Below, one piece after another: positions 37,128-50,000 of a DNA stretch of 64,000 nt (positions are counted from its first letter, which is position 1; each line of letters starts with the position of its first letter). The position numbers were made by a program, and so were the translations under genes. Source of the stretch: Tilletiaria anomala UBC 951 (lineage: Eukaryota > Basidiomycota > Exobasidiomycetes > Georgefischeriales > Tilletiariaceae). The notes under the pieces were generated by a model that saw only the letters and a list, made by a program, of their open reading frames with translations, had not been told where the DNA came from and searched no databases. The stretch is from NCBI RefSeq assembly GCF_000711695.1, contig NW_013546928.1:1-64000 (forward strand), in the 5' to 3' direction.

Positions 37128-39969
37128 ATGTCGGAGACGGTGTCGACACCCGTCAAGCTGCCAGGCTTTGTCGATGCCACCAAGCTTTTTGCCAAAGCTT
37201 GTGACAGTGAGCCTTCTGGCGATACAGCAGATTGCATGATATTCTGACCACGTCGCTCGAATCTTAGACCTTCCACTGGGAAAGCTCGTGCACCAACCAG
37301 GATTCACCATGATGGACACCATGGGAGCTGTTGAGGTGCGCTGCTGATCCTGGACGGTGCAGAGTTGCGCCTGCGCTGCTGACGTATCGACAGTGGTGCA
37401 ACCTGATTCACAACAGGCCATGGAACCTCGAACTGACACGGGTATGGAAGCGCTGGAAATAGACTTGCCCGTGCAAGACCAAAGGCCATACGACTGCAGC
37501 GTTGCATTCGACCCAGCCTCGCACTCTCAGGAATACACCGTGGCAGATGTTTGCTTCATTATGGACCGGCTTCTCGCGTGCGATGTGAGCCTCATTTTCT
37601 CGACAAACTTGGCCAGGGGCTGGGCTGAAATTTGGAACTCGCGCCTTATTTCACTAGGTCGGATACCAGTCCGCGATGCCACTGTCTCGCACGTTGTACA
37701 CGTGCAGATGGTTGCACGAATGTGACCAATTTATCCGGGAAGTTCTCCCTCAAGGACCAACTGTTATGCATGCTTTACATGCATATGTCTCCTCAACTTG
37801 TTTTTCAACAAGTCTCATTTGGAAAGAGTTGGTCAAGGGCAATGTTTACGACGTGAGTATGAATTGTGTTAGCGTGTATGCCGTGTATGCCGTGTCTGAC
37901 CGAAGCGAGCGCGGTCCCATACTGACAGGGTGAGGATTTTCAAGGGGACAAGTCAGGGCTGAGCATCTTGGACACACATTGCACTTCTAGGGAGCATGCG
38001 ATTGCTGGGCTCGATGCTTCGTTGGCTCGAATCACATCAGACCCAGCTTTAACAGCTAGCGAGAAGGATGCCCTCAAACTACGTCTCCTCTTCCGAAAGG
38101 TATGGGCCGTCCCTTATGCTTGAAGTATCCTATGTGGCTACATGATACTGAATTGCAACAACAGCACATTTTGCTTTGTTTAGATCTGCTGAGCGACATT
38201 CCGCAAAGCTTCAACAGCGGAAATATCGCAGACCTTCCTGTTCACGTTAGGGGTGCCGAGTCCTCACTTCGGGCACTCACAAAATCAGAGGATTGCGTTG
38301 GAACACCGCCGGCAGATGGCGCCAGGGCATTGAAAAGACTGTCCGAGCCGCACCTTTCGCGTGCTCCATCAGCACGGGCTTCAGCTGCATTTGATATTGG
38401 GATTCATCGGCGACTCGCATCGCACGTTCCTTCTCAGTCGAGAGCCCTCCCGAGCGCAAGCGAAGCTCTCGCTTTCTTCGACCGCTGGCTTCGAGGTGTG
38501 AAGCTTATCAACGAGATGCTGCAAAAACCAAGCTGGCGCTCCTGGCATCAGTTGCTCGTCTATGGAACCAATCCCGGCCGTTCGGGGGACAATTTGTCGT
38601 TTCTGGATGCGCTTGGGGGCTCTACCCAGACGCAAGGAAATAATGAGAAACCCGCCTACATCCGATCAATCATGCAGAGCGCCATCTGCAATAGCCCAAA
38701 CAACGTAGTCGCGGGCTGCAAGACACTAGAATGGCTTCGAGCCTCTTTCTTGGCAGACTGCATCGGTTTAAGTGCCGCCGAAATGGACCAGCAGTTGCGC
38801 CTGTTGGAAAATCTTCAGGCACCTGACGCACAATCCTCACAGTTCGGTCTACTCGACGAAGATGTCTTTGCTCTTCCACCCCGCCACCCATCAGACGAAC
38901 CTGGTGTAGTAAAGCGAGTCTTAACTCAGTTGTCTTGGGCGTTGCCGCAACTCTCCGGGTATCTCGTCGATTTCCTGTGTACCTTTTGCCAGAACGGGCC
39001 GCGCCAGCATCGAAACTTTGCGAAAAGATATCAGCAGTGGGTCGCTCTGTCCGACTCAGTGAGCTTGCTAGAACTATCTGTACTACTTTTTGACTTCTTG
39101 CTGACATCACCTCTCCTTTGTGGGATGTTTCAGATGGCCCAAATCAGTGAGGACGCTGCTCTATTCAACAGTGGTTGTGCACGGTCGATCGAGAAGGTAT
39201 ACGCTTGCGTCCAGTCAATCACCATGGAGATCATGCTGCAAGTTGTTCTTCTCGGCTTTCGCCTCCAACTATACGCCCCGCCAGAATTCCTATCAGCATA
39301 CTGGGTGACGACGTTTTTGGCAGGCGAGCGTGGACTCCTCTTAAGTCACATTATGAAGCAAGCAAAAGCAAGCAGCAGCCCTAATGCAGCCGACGGTGCA
39401 TTATTGGAGTCCGTGCAGCTTGAGATGGACATGATGACAGTTTTAAGCCAGCTATCTGAAGGACTGTATAGGGTGAGTCTTTTAAACGTTTCTCAGTTTC
39501 TCAGCTTTTGTTGACCGTTGATCCGGCATCGCAGCTCTGCTCTGGCCTAAAAATTTGCTTCCATGGTAGGCTCTATGACGCATCTTTCCGTTCCAGCGTC
39601 TCCAAGACTCAATTTTATCGTCGTTTCAAGTGGCTCAAAGGGTCACAACCAGCCGGGGTACCATCCCAGCTGGACTCCCTCTGGCACCAATGTGAATCAT
39701 TCTTCGCGAAGGAATGTTTGGAACCAAAGGGGGCTCAACTTGAGTTCGTTGAGGATCTGTTCATTGACACGGTTGATGGTTCGATGAGCCATGATGCCGG
39801 GCAGAGAGGGGTGGCATGGGACTTTCTGCGAGCACTCGGACAGAACGCAGCGATATACCTTGAAAAATGCAACGCTGTTCCCACCAATGAAAAATGCGCC
39901 CTGGAAATGTCGTGGCAAGACCAGGCATGCTTTCCCAAAATTACCTTTGTAAACATACAGCAAGTTTAA
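37128..39969 (+). CDS. NAA35: NatC N-acetyltransferase auxiliary subunit (Naa35/Mak10)
   Basis: Seven exons (37128-37206, 37268-37335, 37417-37584, 37658-37852, 37929-38099, 38165-39472, 39535-39969) encode 807 residues. The start ATG sits in a CCACCATG context. The conserved N-terminal block reads LGKLVHQPGFTMMDTMGAVE then AMEPRTDTGME, matching the family pattern L-hydrophobic ... EAMSAIEMMDPKMDAGM. Then follow DVCFIMDRLLACD, SRTLYTCRWLH, NVYDGEDFQ, LVDFLCTFCQNGPRQ, and LQVVLLGFRLQLYAPPEFLS near the C-terminus. NatC acetylates N-terminal Met followed by hydrophobic residues; Naa35 anchors the catalytic Naa30 to ribosomes. The first five exons are 68-195 nt and are hard to see as open frames. 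All splice junctions close in phase. Confidence 0.88.
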
Positions 39970-41568
39970 GTTGCATGCGATGTTCAAACGGAATTTTCGC
40001 AGCCCATGCTATTTGGACTGGTTAATCAAATGTGCCCTCCACGGATATCTTGATCACAGCCATTGAACGTGTGAGGACTGAGAAGTGTTGATGGGTTTAT
40101 TCGTTAATGGGGCGCACTTGCGATAGGAGGAGCAACGATGGCGGCCACAGGATGAGCCGCCGAGCTCCATGGTATAACTAGTTTAAACGAGAAGCGAACT
40201 AATCATATGTGATCGAAATCGTTTCTCGTTCGTACTCAGCTTTCATCGTTGGGTATCCTCATCATACGAACTGCGCCTCTGGAGCAGCTGACTGCTGATA
40301 TCCTAGGGATCTACCAAACGCTGTCGTCTGCTTTGCCTCCGTGGCACTCTTCGCTCTCGGCAGCGCTTCTTCAACCAGCTGCTCATGTCAGGCAAACCCC
40401 TCGGTCATGCCCTCCATTCTTGCGCTGCTGATAGTCTACTGCATCGCCTTCGCAAGTGCATCGTGCCATGTTTTTGGTATAAAGCAAGCTCCACTTTTAT
40501 CGCTTGCCCATTCCCTTCAGCTATCTTAAGAATGGACCGCATTAGGTACCTTTTCGGTTCGAATGCGGGAGCTTCCGTTCGCTGCTAATCCAGCTTTGGC
40601 TTTCGGCAACCTTGCTTTCTTGTAGCCTCTTGGACGTTTCATCTGCTACGCCTTCTCGACCGAGCTGCTCAATGCCAGCACGAATTCGAGGCGAATGACA
40701 AGTCGGTCTGCAACCAGGACAGTCTAAGCTCAGACGGGGACCTTGCCTTTAACATGTTGAGGAAGATAGAGAAGTCAATTGCGCGCCACCGACTCGCCGC
40801 AAGGCTGATGGCCTCATGTTCACATTCCTTAAGAGTGTAGAGCCAATTCAGATCGTACTTCCTACCAAGGCCTCTGAAACGCAATTCAGGCAGTACTGTT
40901 CAGTTTCCCACCGTTGGACCACTGACTCACTCATCTGCGGTCGCATCGACACGGTGCTGGTCACCGACAGCGAAATGGTTGAACAGCCTCAGAGGCTTGG
41001 TGCAGCAAATGCCCTGGTGGTTGGTGGGCCGCACGAGAATATTCTCGCTGTGGAGATGCTCCAGAAACCCGGAGCAATCTTCGAGTGATCGACCCAAGTG
41101 ATGCCTCTCGATCATGACTGTCTCACTTCTCAGTTCAGTCGATTTGACTTCCGAGAGAGACATCTGGGCTGCCGCGACAAAACTGCCCTGAAGTGGACTC
41201 CGTCTCCTGACTCTACAGCCTCCTTCTCGAGCCAATGCTCGAGGCTCGATGGCGCTGGTGCTTGGCGCTTCCGACCACCTTAGGGCCCTTGAGCGTGCAG
41301 CTCAGCTGCTCCCTGTGCGAACCGGCACGACAGTTCCCGAATGGATCCTGTTTGGCGCTGACATGGATTGGAAAGGCGCTGGCGGAGCTGTCGGTGCAGG
41401 GCGAGTGGATACCTGGGACGACTTTAACCGGGGCCCATTTGAACTTGTCTCTTTTCGTCTTTTTCTCAGGTGGTTCGACAACGACTAGGGATGGTCTGAA
41501 AGCATGTCCTATCTTTCAGATGTGCTCTAATGATACAAGGATGTAACTCGGCGGATATGCTACAGTAC
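39970..41568. other. gene-poor 1.6-kb stretch
   Basis: Only short open frames are present. The longest plus-strand ones (40816-41088 and 41249-41488) and the minus frames around 40669-41235 have ordinary-looking composition but no recognisable motif, and no set of splice sites joined them into a convincing gene. The stretch could be a strongly decayed gene or ordinary intergenic sequence. Confidence 0.4.
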
Positions 41569-44000
41569 CTAATTCTTCTTCACCCTCTTGTGAGCCTGCT
41601 GACTCTCGCGAGGATGCTCGCGTTGCGCTTCAAAGTCTTTCCTACAGCGGCCGACTTCTGCGAAAGCCTTGGCAGCCTCGCATTGGTTCTGATCCGACAC
41701 GGGCAGCACAAATTTGCTCGCCTTTGCCTGGCGTCTTTTGACGTCGCTGTCCCACGAAAAGTAGTCGCACCGGAGCTGGGGGTTGACGCGATCGCGCGAG
41801 ATGCCGCTGCCCTCATGTCCGGGCCCAACGGGGCGATTGCAGAGCCAGAACTTGCGCCCGTGGTTTGGACCAGGCTTGTTGACGGTCCACGCGCGTGCCG
41901 CTTCCTGGTGCATGCTGCAAAGCGGAGCTGGTGGCGGCGTGAAGATCTGCCCCCACGCCATAGCGGATTTGTACGTTGAAACACCATCTTCCTTGTCGGG
42001 TGATATCGGAATGACTTCGTCATCGATCAATCGGGATGCATTCAAGATGTCCGTTCTTGCTTCTGCTTCTGCTTGTTCATCGGCTCGTACAGTTAAGGCG
42101 CTGTCGAGAGGTGTAATTTGTTCCACGCTTGACTGTTCCGCAACCATGCTGGTGTCTTTCGCTCTGGCTTCCTTCCCTCTGTCCGAATTCGACGCCAATA
42201 CTTCGTCGTCTCGTGTCGAGCTTTTGCCTTCGAGCGGCGTCTCCGCCACATTTCGTTTTGGCAGGAAAGCTTTGAGGGACAACTGACTGTGAGCGCTAGT
42301 TTTCTGAGCTGCTGCGGTGGGCTTGATAGTTTTGGCTACCCCTTTGCTTAAAGGAGCCGCACTTGGTTTGCCACCGCTTTTTTTCGGCAAAGCCTCCGAG
42401 AAAACTTTGTCACTGCTGCTAGCATATCTGGGTTTGCTTTGGGATAACCGGGGCCCTTTTGAAGCAGTGCCGTGCCTTGAACCTGTTGCTGCTGCCCCTG
42501 ATGGTACAGTGGGCCAAGTAGACGAGCAAGGGCCATTTGCTGGCCGTGTCAAAGCGAAACCGCTGCCCTTGGCGATGTAGTCAGGTTCCGCTGAGGGAAC
42601 TTCAAAAAGTGCGTCGGCCAATGCAGTAGCCAGCGAGGCGCCAACACCATCCGCCTCGGTGCTGGTCGCTGCAGGCGTTGAAAAGCCCCTACCGCTGCTT
42701 GCTGACTCTTTGGTGATTGGCGCTAAGAACGACAGGGCGGGCCGGGATGCAGGCTGCCGCGAGGCTGTGCTTGCGCTTCGCTTCATACCAGCACCTGCTC
42801 CACTGCCAAAGTAGCTCGCGAGCTTGCGCTGCTTAGCAGAGAACTCAGGCCAGCTGCTACATGCGATCGGTGGAGCCTTGACGGTACCATTTGCTGGAGC
42901 GGCATGCAGGAGGTCCTTGATGCGGAACGTCTGACCGTCTATGAAGCGCTCATCGTGCAGCTCGATGTAAACGGGGCAGTGGTCGCTGCCGTAAATGTCA
43001 GGCTGAATGTCGGCACTCTTAACCCACGGCATCAAGCCGGGCGAGACGATGGTGTAGTCGAGCCTGGTGCCGTAGTTGACGGGCCTGGCGTCGATGATGG
43101 TGTTCCAGCAGGTGTACATCTTGCGTCGCGTCGGATGTAAATGTCGCCCGACATCAATGAACGAACCGTTGGGGGCGAGAAAATTGTCGAACCAGGCGCG
43201 CGCCGGGTGGGCTTTGAAAGTGGGAAGCGAATGGTCCTTCATGGATTGCTCTGGGTCTGGGTGATCGATCTCGTCTCGACAGATATTGATGTCGCCCACG
43301 ATGATTACTTCGCGCCCGGCTTCGACGAGCCGACGGACGCGCTCCTCGAGGCATTTGTAGAAGGCCATCCTGCGAAGGGATATATTCGTGCGTATATAAG
43401 TGACCGTCCAAGTAGCAGAAAGAAGGGTTTCACGTGCTCTTACTTGTACGGAAGCCGTTCCGGGCCAGTTTCATTGGGACAATAGAGGTTGAAGAGAACG
43501 AACATGCTGCAGTCCAGCACGGTCGCTCGGCCTTCATTGTCGATGCTCCTAAACAGCTGAATGTCCATATCGTCTTTCATATCACAGGGCTCGAACCCGA
43601 TGCGGTCGGCCTCCCTGAGCCCGACCCCTGACGATCCCATGATCGCGGCTGTAATGCTGCCGCTCGGCCCGCCTTCCTGCGCATAGCGCCCCGTTATGCC
43701 TTCCTCGGCTTTGACGGGCACGCACACGTCGCTCCGTGTCCAGACGGCAGTGCCCGAGTATCCCTTGTCAGGGTGCAGGTTGAAGAACGCCTGGTAACCC
43801 TCAACGACGCATGTGGAAGCTGCACCTTGTGACAGGGAAGCCTCGCTGAGCAGAGCTTTTCGGGTAAGCTTGCATTCCTGGAAGCACGCAATATCGGCTT
43901 TGAGGTGCGCCAGGGACTCGGCAAAGCTCTTGTGAGAGTACCACGGCTGGTAGCCTTTGAGCGTGCGTAGGCCATTGACGTTCCAGCTGACGATGCGCAT
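41569..44000 (-). CDS. APN2: Class II AP endonuclease Apn2 with two PIP-like boxes and GRF zinc finger
   Basis: Two exons (44000-43444, 43369-41569; a 74-bp intron with a GTAAGA donor) encode 785 residues. The ExoIII-type nuclease domain shows SWNVNGLRTL, CFQECKL (metal-binding Glu42), GYSGTAVWTR, VIIVGDINICRDEIDH and YGSDHCPVYIEL (catalytic Asp-His near 315-316). The C-terminal half is disordered with two PCNA-interaction-like motifs: QRKLASYF at about 366-373 and QLSLKAFL at about 548-555. A GRF zinc finger occupies about 664-727 (LCSMHQEAARAW ... GRKFWLCNRP ... LRCDYFSWD). Apn2 cleaves DNA 5' to abasic sites and trims blocked 3' ends in base-excision repair in the nucleus. Confidence 0.93.
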
Positions 44001-45051
44001 GGCGTTTCGGATGTTCTTTAAGGGGTTTCAAAGGGATTGCGATGTCGTCCTCATAAATGGCATGATGGGCTGAAGCCACCGAACTGTTATGCTGACCGTC
44101 TGTAAAAGGCTCAGGCATTGGCAGTAGCAGCACGGAACCACCTGGCCATATGCCACATGAAGTGCATGTACCGCTCTAACAGGTAACCCGGCGCCATTCT
44201 CCATCCACGATGCACCGTCGATTGTCCCACGAGCAGCTCGTATCGTCACACGACGCAACTATGAGATGCTCGCCATTTGGGCGGAGTCAGTAGTTGGAGG
44301 AATAGGCGCTGATACCGACGACGCCGTCGGCAGTGGTCGACATTCTCTTCTGCGAAGGAATACTAACCCTATTTAAATGGGCCTTTCTGCTGGCGTCGAA
44401 CTCTATTATCAAACCCTTGACTGAACGCCTTGTGAGATTGTTTCTGCTGAGCGAGATGCCAGGCTGTTGCTGATAAGACGAGGACGATGAAGACAGGGAA
44501 GGCAGCTGCTGGGAGTAGGGGAGGATCGATGAGGTAGGTGAAGGAGAGACGAACTGTTCTTCTTCCTTATAATTTAGTCATCATCGTCCGCATCATTGGC
44601 GGCAATAGCCAAGCTGTTCAGCAGCGGGCCGGATTACATGCCGAATTTCTGCATGGGGAGGGAGGGGTTCGTCGTGGACGTGCTGACCAGGGCATACACT
44701 GCATCAACTGCATCATCATCCATCATCACTGTATCCTTCTTTGCTTTATTCCTGTGCTCCGTGCAACTTATTTTCCACTGACGCAGTCCACTTCACCCCA
44801 AACACTCTTTGCACGTTATCTCTCCCTGAACAGCCTCAGATCTGCACGATATCTTCATTTCCTTCATGGAAGATCATGGATTTTCCTCCTTGCGTGCTAG
44901 TGATAGCTGTCGAGCGTTGCCTATCGACAAAGAGGGCGTGACAATTGAGATGGAAACTGATCTCCAACGTGCTCAGCTCGTAGTTGCTCGTTTCAGAGAC
45001 GTCCAGAGCGGATCTAGCAGGGTCATCCACTCTGCCGACTGACAGCTCGCA
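44001..45051. other. intergenic, upstream of APN2 and of the acid-phosphatase relic
   Basis: No protein-like frame is supported. An AT-rich TATA-like stretch (tatttaaat) occurs near 44367. Short open frames on both strands have no recognisable family. Confidence 0.4.
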
Positions 45052-46608
45052 ATGCTTTCATATCGCTTCCTCGCGCTGCTGGACTTCACGTTGACTGCCA
45101 GCCCTCCCGCAGCGCGCATTGTAGAGCTCTGCCACAACCTCTATCTGCATAGCTTGCGTGACACTGCAGCATCTGAACAGGCGCTGTACCGTCCAATGGG
45201 CCACTTCGGCAGCGATAGCCCTTATCATGCTGGCCACACTCCGCCACTGCCTGCGAACAACGGTGAAGTTCCTTCTGGTTGCGAGTTTACGTATTTGCAC
45301 TTGTGCGTTCATATTTCGGCTCCATGGTAGATGATCCCATCTCCCGCTGACGCTTGATCTGATTGCATATGTTCCCGCAGCTAAGGTCGCCACGGGCACG
45401 GGAGCCTTTCAAATGGGATGAACACCTCGCTTTAGAAGTTCGCTACACAAATTGCTCAATACCGCCCCTACCTGAAAGCGAGCGACAGCTTTGCCTTTTT
45501 CAAGCACTGAAAATTCCGCTTTGATGCCGCGCAGGTCAAGCAGCTGTCCAGGGCCGGGCCCATCGAGATGTAGGACATTGGCTGATCGTTCGGGAATACA
45601 GATCCCCGCCTCGTTGCGAAAGCCAAGAAGGTCAGCGGGAGGGACAAGTGGGCATGGAATAGCAAGGACCAGCAGCGCGTGGTGGGCAGCGCCTACTGCT
45701 TTGCGGAGGGCTTCTTCGGCGCGCCGTGCCAAGCCGGCTACAACGTCGGCTCCACGGCCGAAGCAAGGCATGTCAGATGGAACTTCCTCCCCGAGACGCC
45801 TACTGCCGCTCTAGGCTCGCTGGTCGGCTACCGATATGCATCGCGTACAGCACATCTTTCATGTAACTGGCGGGCATTCCACGTGGAAAGTAGGTTTCGT
45901 GCAGGCCATAACGCAGCGCTAGAATGCAGCAACGCAATAATAAAAGTGAAACACCTCGACGGTCAGCTTCGTGAAGATGCTGTGCACGTATGAAACGGTC
46001 GTCGCTCCCACAGGTCAGATTTCCAATGGTTGCAACGTCTTTACGCCCGCCAAGCAGCTCGCGTGGGAGTGGTCGCAGGATATCAACTATGTCACCTATC
46101 ATGACGTGCGTCGACCTTGCCTCCATACCCGAGGCCTTAAGGGAAACTTGATGACCTATATACCTCTTTGGACGCAAGCAAACCTTGACGCTGCGCGACT
46201 CGCAAGCCTGAACGTCGAGTTTGTAGCCTCCAACCCGGGTAAAGTTTCATCCTCGTCGTAGCCATTCTACGATACATGCAGCCACGAAAATTTTCTTGTC
46301 CCCATCGTTGCTACCATAGGATCTACATTTCCTCCAGCTACCACACGCTCGCCGACGTGCCCATGCCGTACCACCCGTGGCGGCACGCGTTCCGGTCCGG
46401 CGACGTCGTCCGATTTGCGTGCAACTACATTATCGACAGCTTCACCTGCCCTTCCATCTCGAGCTCCAACAAGCATTACATCTGCATGCACGGCGACCAG
46501 GCGTTCTACCCGCTAGAGGGCCACGGCGTCGGAACAACAGGCACCGTCGACGGTATATTCTGGCTCGAAGGCTGGCTGCAGCAGCTTGCGGCGCATCAGC
46601 CGTGCTAG
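45052..46608 (+). pseudogene. histidine acid phosphatase family relic
   Basis: Pieces of a secreted histidine acid phosphatase (phytase/MIPP-like) lie in correct order but in changing frames. They are a signal-peptide-like start (MLSYRFLALLDFTLTASP), HFGSDSPYHAG and SGCEFTYLHL near 45200-45300, QQRVVGSAYCFAEGFFG near 45670-45720, TGQISNGCNVFTPA near 46010-46050, and a tail ACNYIIDSFTCP ... YPLEGHGVG near 46420-46540. The catalytic RHGxRxP expected after YLHL reads VHISAP, so the nucleophile region is lost. Stops and frame changes separate the blocks and I could not bridge them with plausible introns. The total span (about 520 codons) fits a full-length family member. It could still be a live, divergent multi-exon gene, but decay is more likely. 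Confidence 0.6.
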
Positions 46609-47074
46609 TATACAGGGCGTGTAGGACGCAGCGGACCTGTGCGATGGGAAAAAGGTCAACCCAGAGGATATAGAGACTGTGTATTTCTGAAGGTGCTGTT
46701 GTAATATCGGTTTGCACTGTGCACTGCCCTTGAGGGTCCCGTCCTGCTTGTCTCCTTGGAAGAGAGCGAAAAATCGTCGTCTCGGACTTTATGACAGCGA
46801 GGCCTGGTGGTCATTCCAAAATCGCTCCCAAACGCGTCGCGCGGTCCATCAGCCTGCTCTCATCGATTCTCTACCATATTATAGGACGGAAGGGTAACCA
46901 GCACATTCTGCTCGAACTGCAGTTGCGGCGCTGTTCAGCGTTCGGTCTGTCGACTAAGTATCCTTGGCTGCGCGTAGAGCCTGCCCATCAGTCCGCCTGA
47001 CGAACGGCATACCCTGCGGGAGTCGCGTCCCCGCGCCGGGTGACCACCAACGCGCACTCGTCTAGCATGCTACG
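46609..47074. other. intergenic upstream of the 1252-residue protein gene
   Basis: No supported gene. It probably holds the promoter of the following plus-strand gene. Confidence 0.45.
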
Positions 47075-50000
47075 ATGGACAGCCTCGACCTGTCGTCTCG
47101 GACTGCAGAGAATGTGTCGGACCGATCATCCATGACTCTCCCCGTGCAGCACAGCCTCCGTATCGGAGTGGGTGTTGCCGGCGGCGGCGGCTCGGCCGCA
47201 TCTTCCAGTACGACTCTTGTCAGCAATGGCAGCTTGCTCTCTGGCTCATCACTGTCCATACACGTTTCCGCCGTCGAGCGCATCTTAGCCGCGGAAGCGC
47301 GTCCGAGAAATGCAGAAGATGATGAAGAGTCAGCAGTAGTTCATTATGACGTGGCAGATGCCTCGAATGTGCTGCCAAGACGAGGTGATGGGAGACACAT
47401 CAATTGTGTGTTGAGCCCTACGGCATCCTACGCGTACCCTCTGGCCTCCGCGTCGGGCTCAGTCTCAAGATCGCGGTCCATCTCACCGATCTCCTCTGGC
47501 GCCGCCTCTCCTCCTTGGTACGCAAGTGAGCTGGCATTGACGCGCGATGCCCAAGTCGACAGCCATTTGCCTACCTTTACCGGGGCAGATGGGAGCACTG
47601 TGACGCGCGATACATCGCTCCAAAGTTCCGAAGGCTCGCGACACCAAATACGCAAGCGCCATTCGGACATTCAGCGCATCAAAGCTCTCCTCACCAACAT
47701 GCAAGCGGATGGAGAACCTGCGCCGCCTTCGACACTCGAGCACCGTGTGATCCTGCCGCGACAGCGACCGAGGCGGAGAAGCCGTGCACCCCACCTTTCA
47801 CGCGAGTTGAGGGGACACGAAACACCACCTGAAACCACAAGTCGTGCTGGCGTATTTGCTAGCCCGCCAGAGGCTCTAGCGAGCTTGTCTCATGCACGTC
47901 GTCGACACTCGTCACTAGAAGGAAACCCGAGCACCAGTAGCAGCAACAAGCAAACAGACGTCATGAGTGGCACGAGCAGTACTGCCCGTCCGCCGAATGA
48001 AACGCTCGTCAGCGATCATGTCTCGTGGCCCTCGTCTTCGTCCTCATCTTCATCCTCGGTTTTAGAGGATTCGACCAGGACAAGGGGAGGTGAGATGTTG
48101 CAATCACTGCACCAGCATCCGCCTTATCGTTTTGGTGGCTCTACGACTGGCAAGCCACAAGACCAGGAACCCGACATCGAGCAGGGGAGCCTGAGCATCA
48201 GGCGCAAAGTCCAGCCGAGAGCGCGACCTCAAATTGGTGACATTGAAGATGCTCACGAGCTTCCACTCTGTCCGGATGACTGCAGGTGCTCAGATGCAGA
48301 ACAGGAGAGCGGGCTGTACCGCTGTGCGATGCGGAGCAGTCCGGAGGGCAGTTCTGGGCAGGAGGAAGAAGGCACCAATCGGAGCTTACATGGTCTGCAC
48401 AACACACGTAGTACCCTGGTCCATCCATCCTCCTTATCATCCCTCAGAGGTCAACGGGATCTTGCACGCTTTCCGGCAGTGCGTCCGCGAGCGGACGATG
48501 AAGTTAGCTCCGGCTCGCTAGCCTCCGTACATACCAGACAAGAATTGCGAGTCGAACAAACTGCAGGACAGTTGAACACGTCCTTTGTATCTGCACCGAT
48601 CTGCTCAACAAGACCTTCGCCAATACGCAGCCACTCATCTCCTATCAAGCATTCTCCTTTCGGGTCTCTGGCAGACGTAAATATCGACCGAGCGTGCAAT
48701 ACCTCCTCGCCTCCGGCGGAAAGCCAGCATTCCATGCGCCTTGCAACAAACGCGACCACGGCCATCATCTCTCCCTTCGCATCTACATCGAAGCGCAGCA
48801 TCACCGACTTTTTTGAGCGTGTCATGCGCGATGAGCAAGAGAAGCGCGCGCAAAAGAATACAGAGCGAGTGAGATTGGCTCCTTCTGTCGCGGAGCGCAG
48901 GGATGAGGTGCAGCTCAGGCCGCGCAGTTCAAAGGTGAGCACACGAATGATTGAACGAATCGGCCGACGACTGACGCACAATTTCAAACTTTCGTGAAGG
49001 GAACTTTGCAAGCGATTGCCAGTGATTCAATCCCTACCGAGTTCCTGCGCGCGACTGACACCGCCAGTTCTTCGTTACTCTTCGAAGCCGAGGGCCGCGA
49101 TGGATCTGAAAAGCTTGGCGGGCAAAAGTTATCAGCCTACGTTGGGTCACCCGAGTCAAATGCCAAATGGAAAAGCTTTGGGCGTGCGTCGGGTGCCTCT
49201 TCTCTTCCTTACTCTACGCAATCGCCCTCTCTCAGCCACACGCCACCGCGAAATGCACATCAAATGGCTAATCGCGGGCCAAATGAAATCGGCATCCTGA
49301 ATGCTAGTCTGCCTACTGCGGGTCCAGATGCTGTGCAGGAGCAGATCGAGCGCGCGCTCGGTGGCTCTCGCAGCCCGCACCTTGAGTTACCGATAGCGCT
49401 TGGAAGCGACCGTGCTGTCCTCGGGGATGAGGAGCCAGGGATTGGGCTCAATGCCTACCAGACGCCTGGATCTCGCGGCAGCAGCCTTATGCGTCGGCGC
49501 TCGGGGCGGTTGGTCCGTTTCAGCCCAAAGCTCGAGTATCATTCTCCAACCGGCTCGGAAAGTACCGACTTGGCCTCGCCACAAGCAGACGACAACAGCT
49601 TTTCGCGAGAGATGCGGTCGTTGCATGATGCGTTGGAGGACCTCAGCAAAAGTCATAGCTCGCACAGCCCCGTCAGTGATCACTTCCTACCGCTCCCGCC
49701 ACTCGCCGAGCCTCAGCCGCCGAACATGGACCTGTCTGTGCTATATGCGACCGAGGTGCATGTAGCAGCCAACAGCGCGGCAACGCCTCACAATGAAAGC
49801 CTTGCGTCGAACTTGACGCCGCAGCCGCCAGGGTATTACAAATCCCCATCCAAGTCCAGTTCAAGGTTCTCTCGGCATATTCTTCTCAGGCCCAAGAAGC
49901 GAGAGGCGCCGGCTAGCGAGCCTGGCCGGGCGTACTTGGAGAGCGGTTCCCGCGTCGACGGTAATGATGACGACCGATCGAATGACTCTAGCGATCCGAG

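Noticed and set aside
40545-40575. B-box-like ggttcgaatgcgg
   Set aside because: No acceptor stem or anticodon arm could be folded around it.
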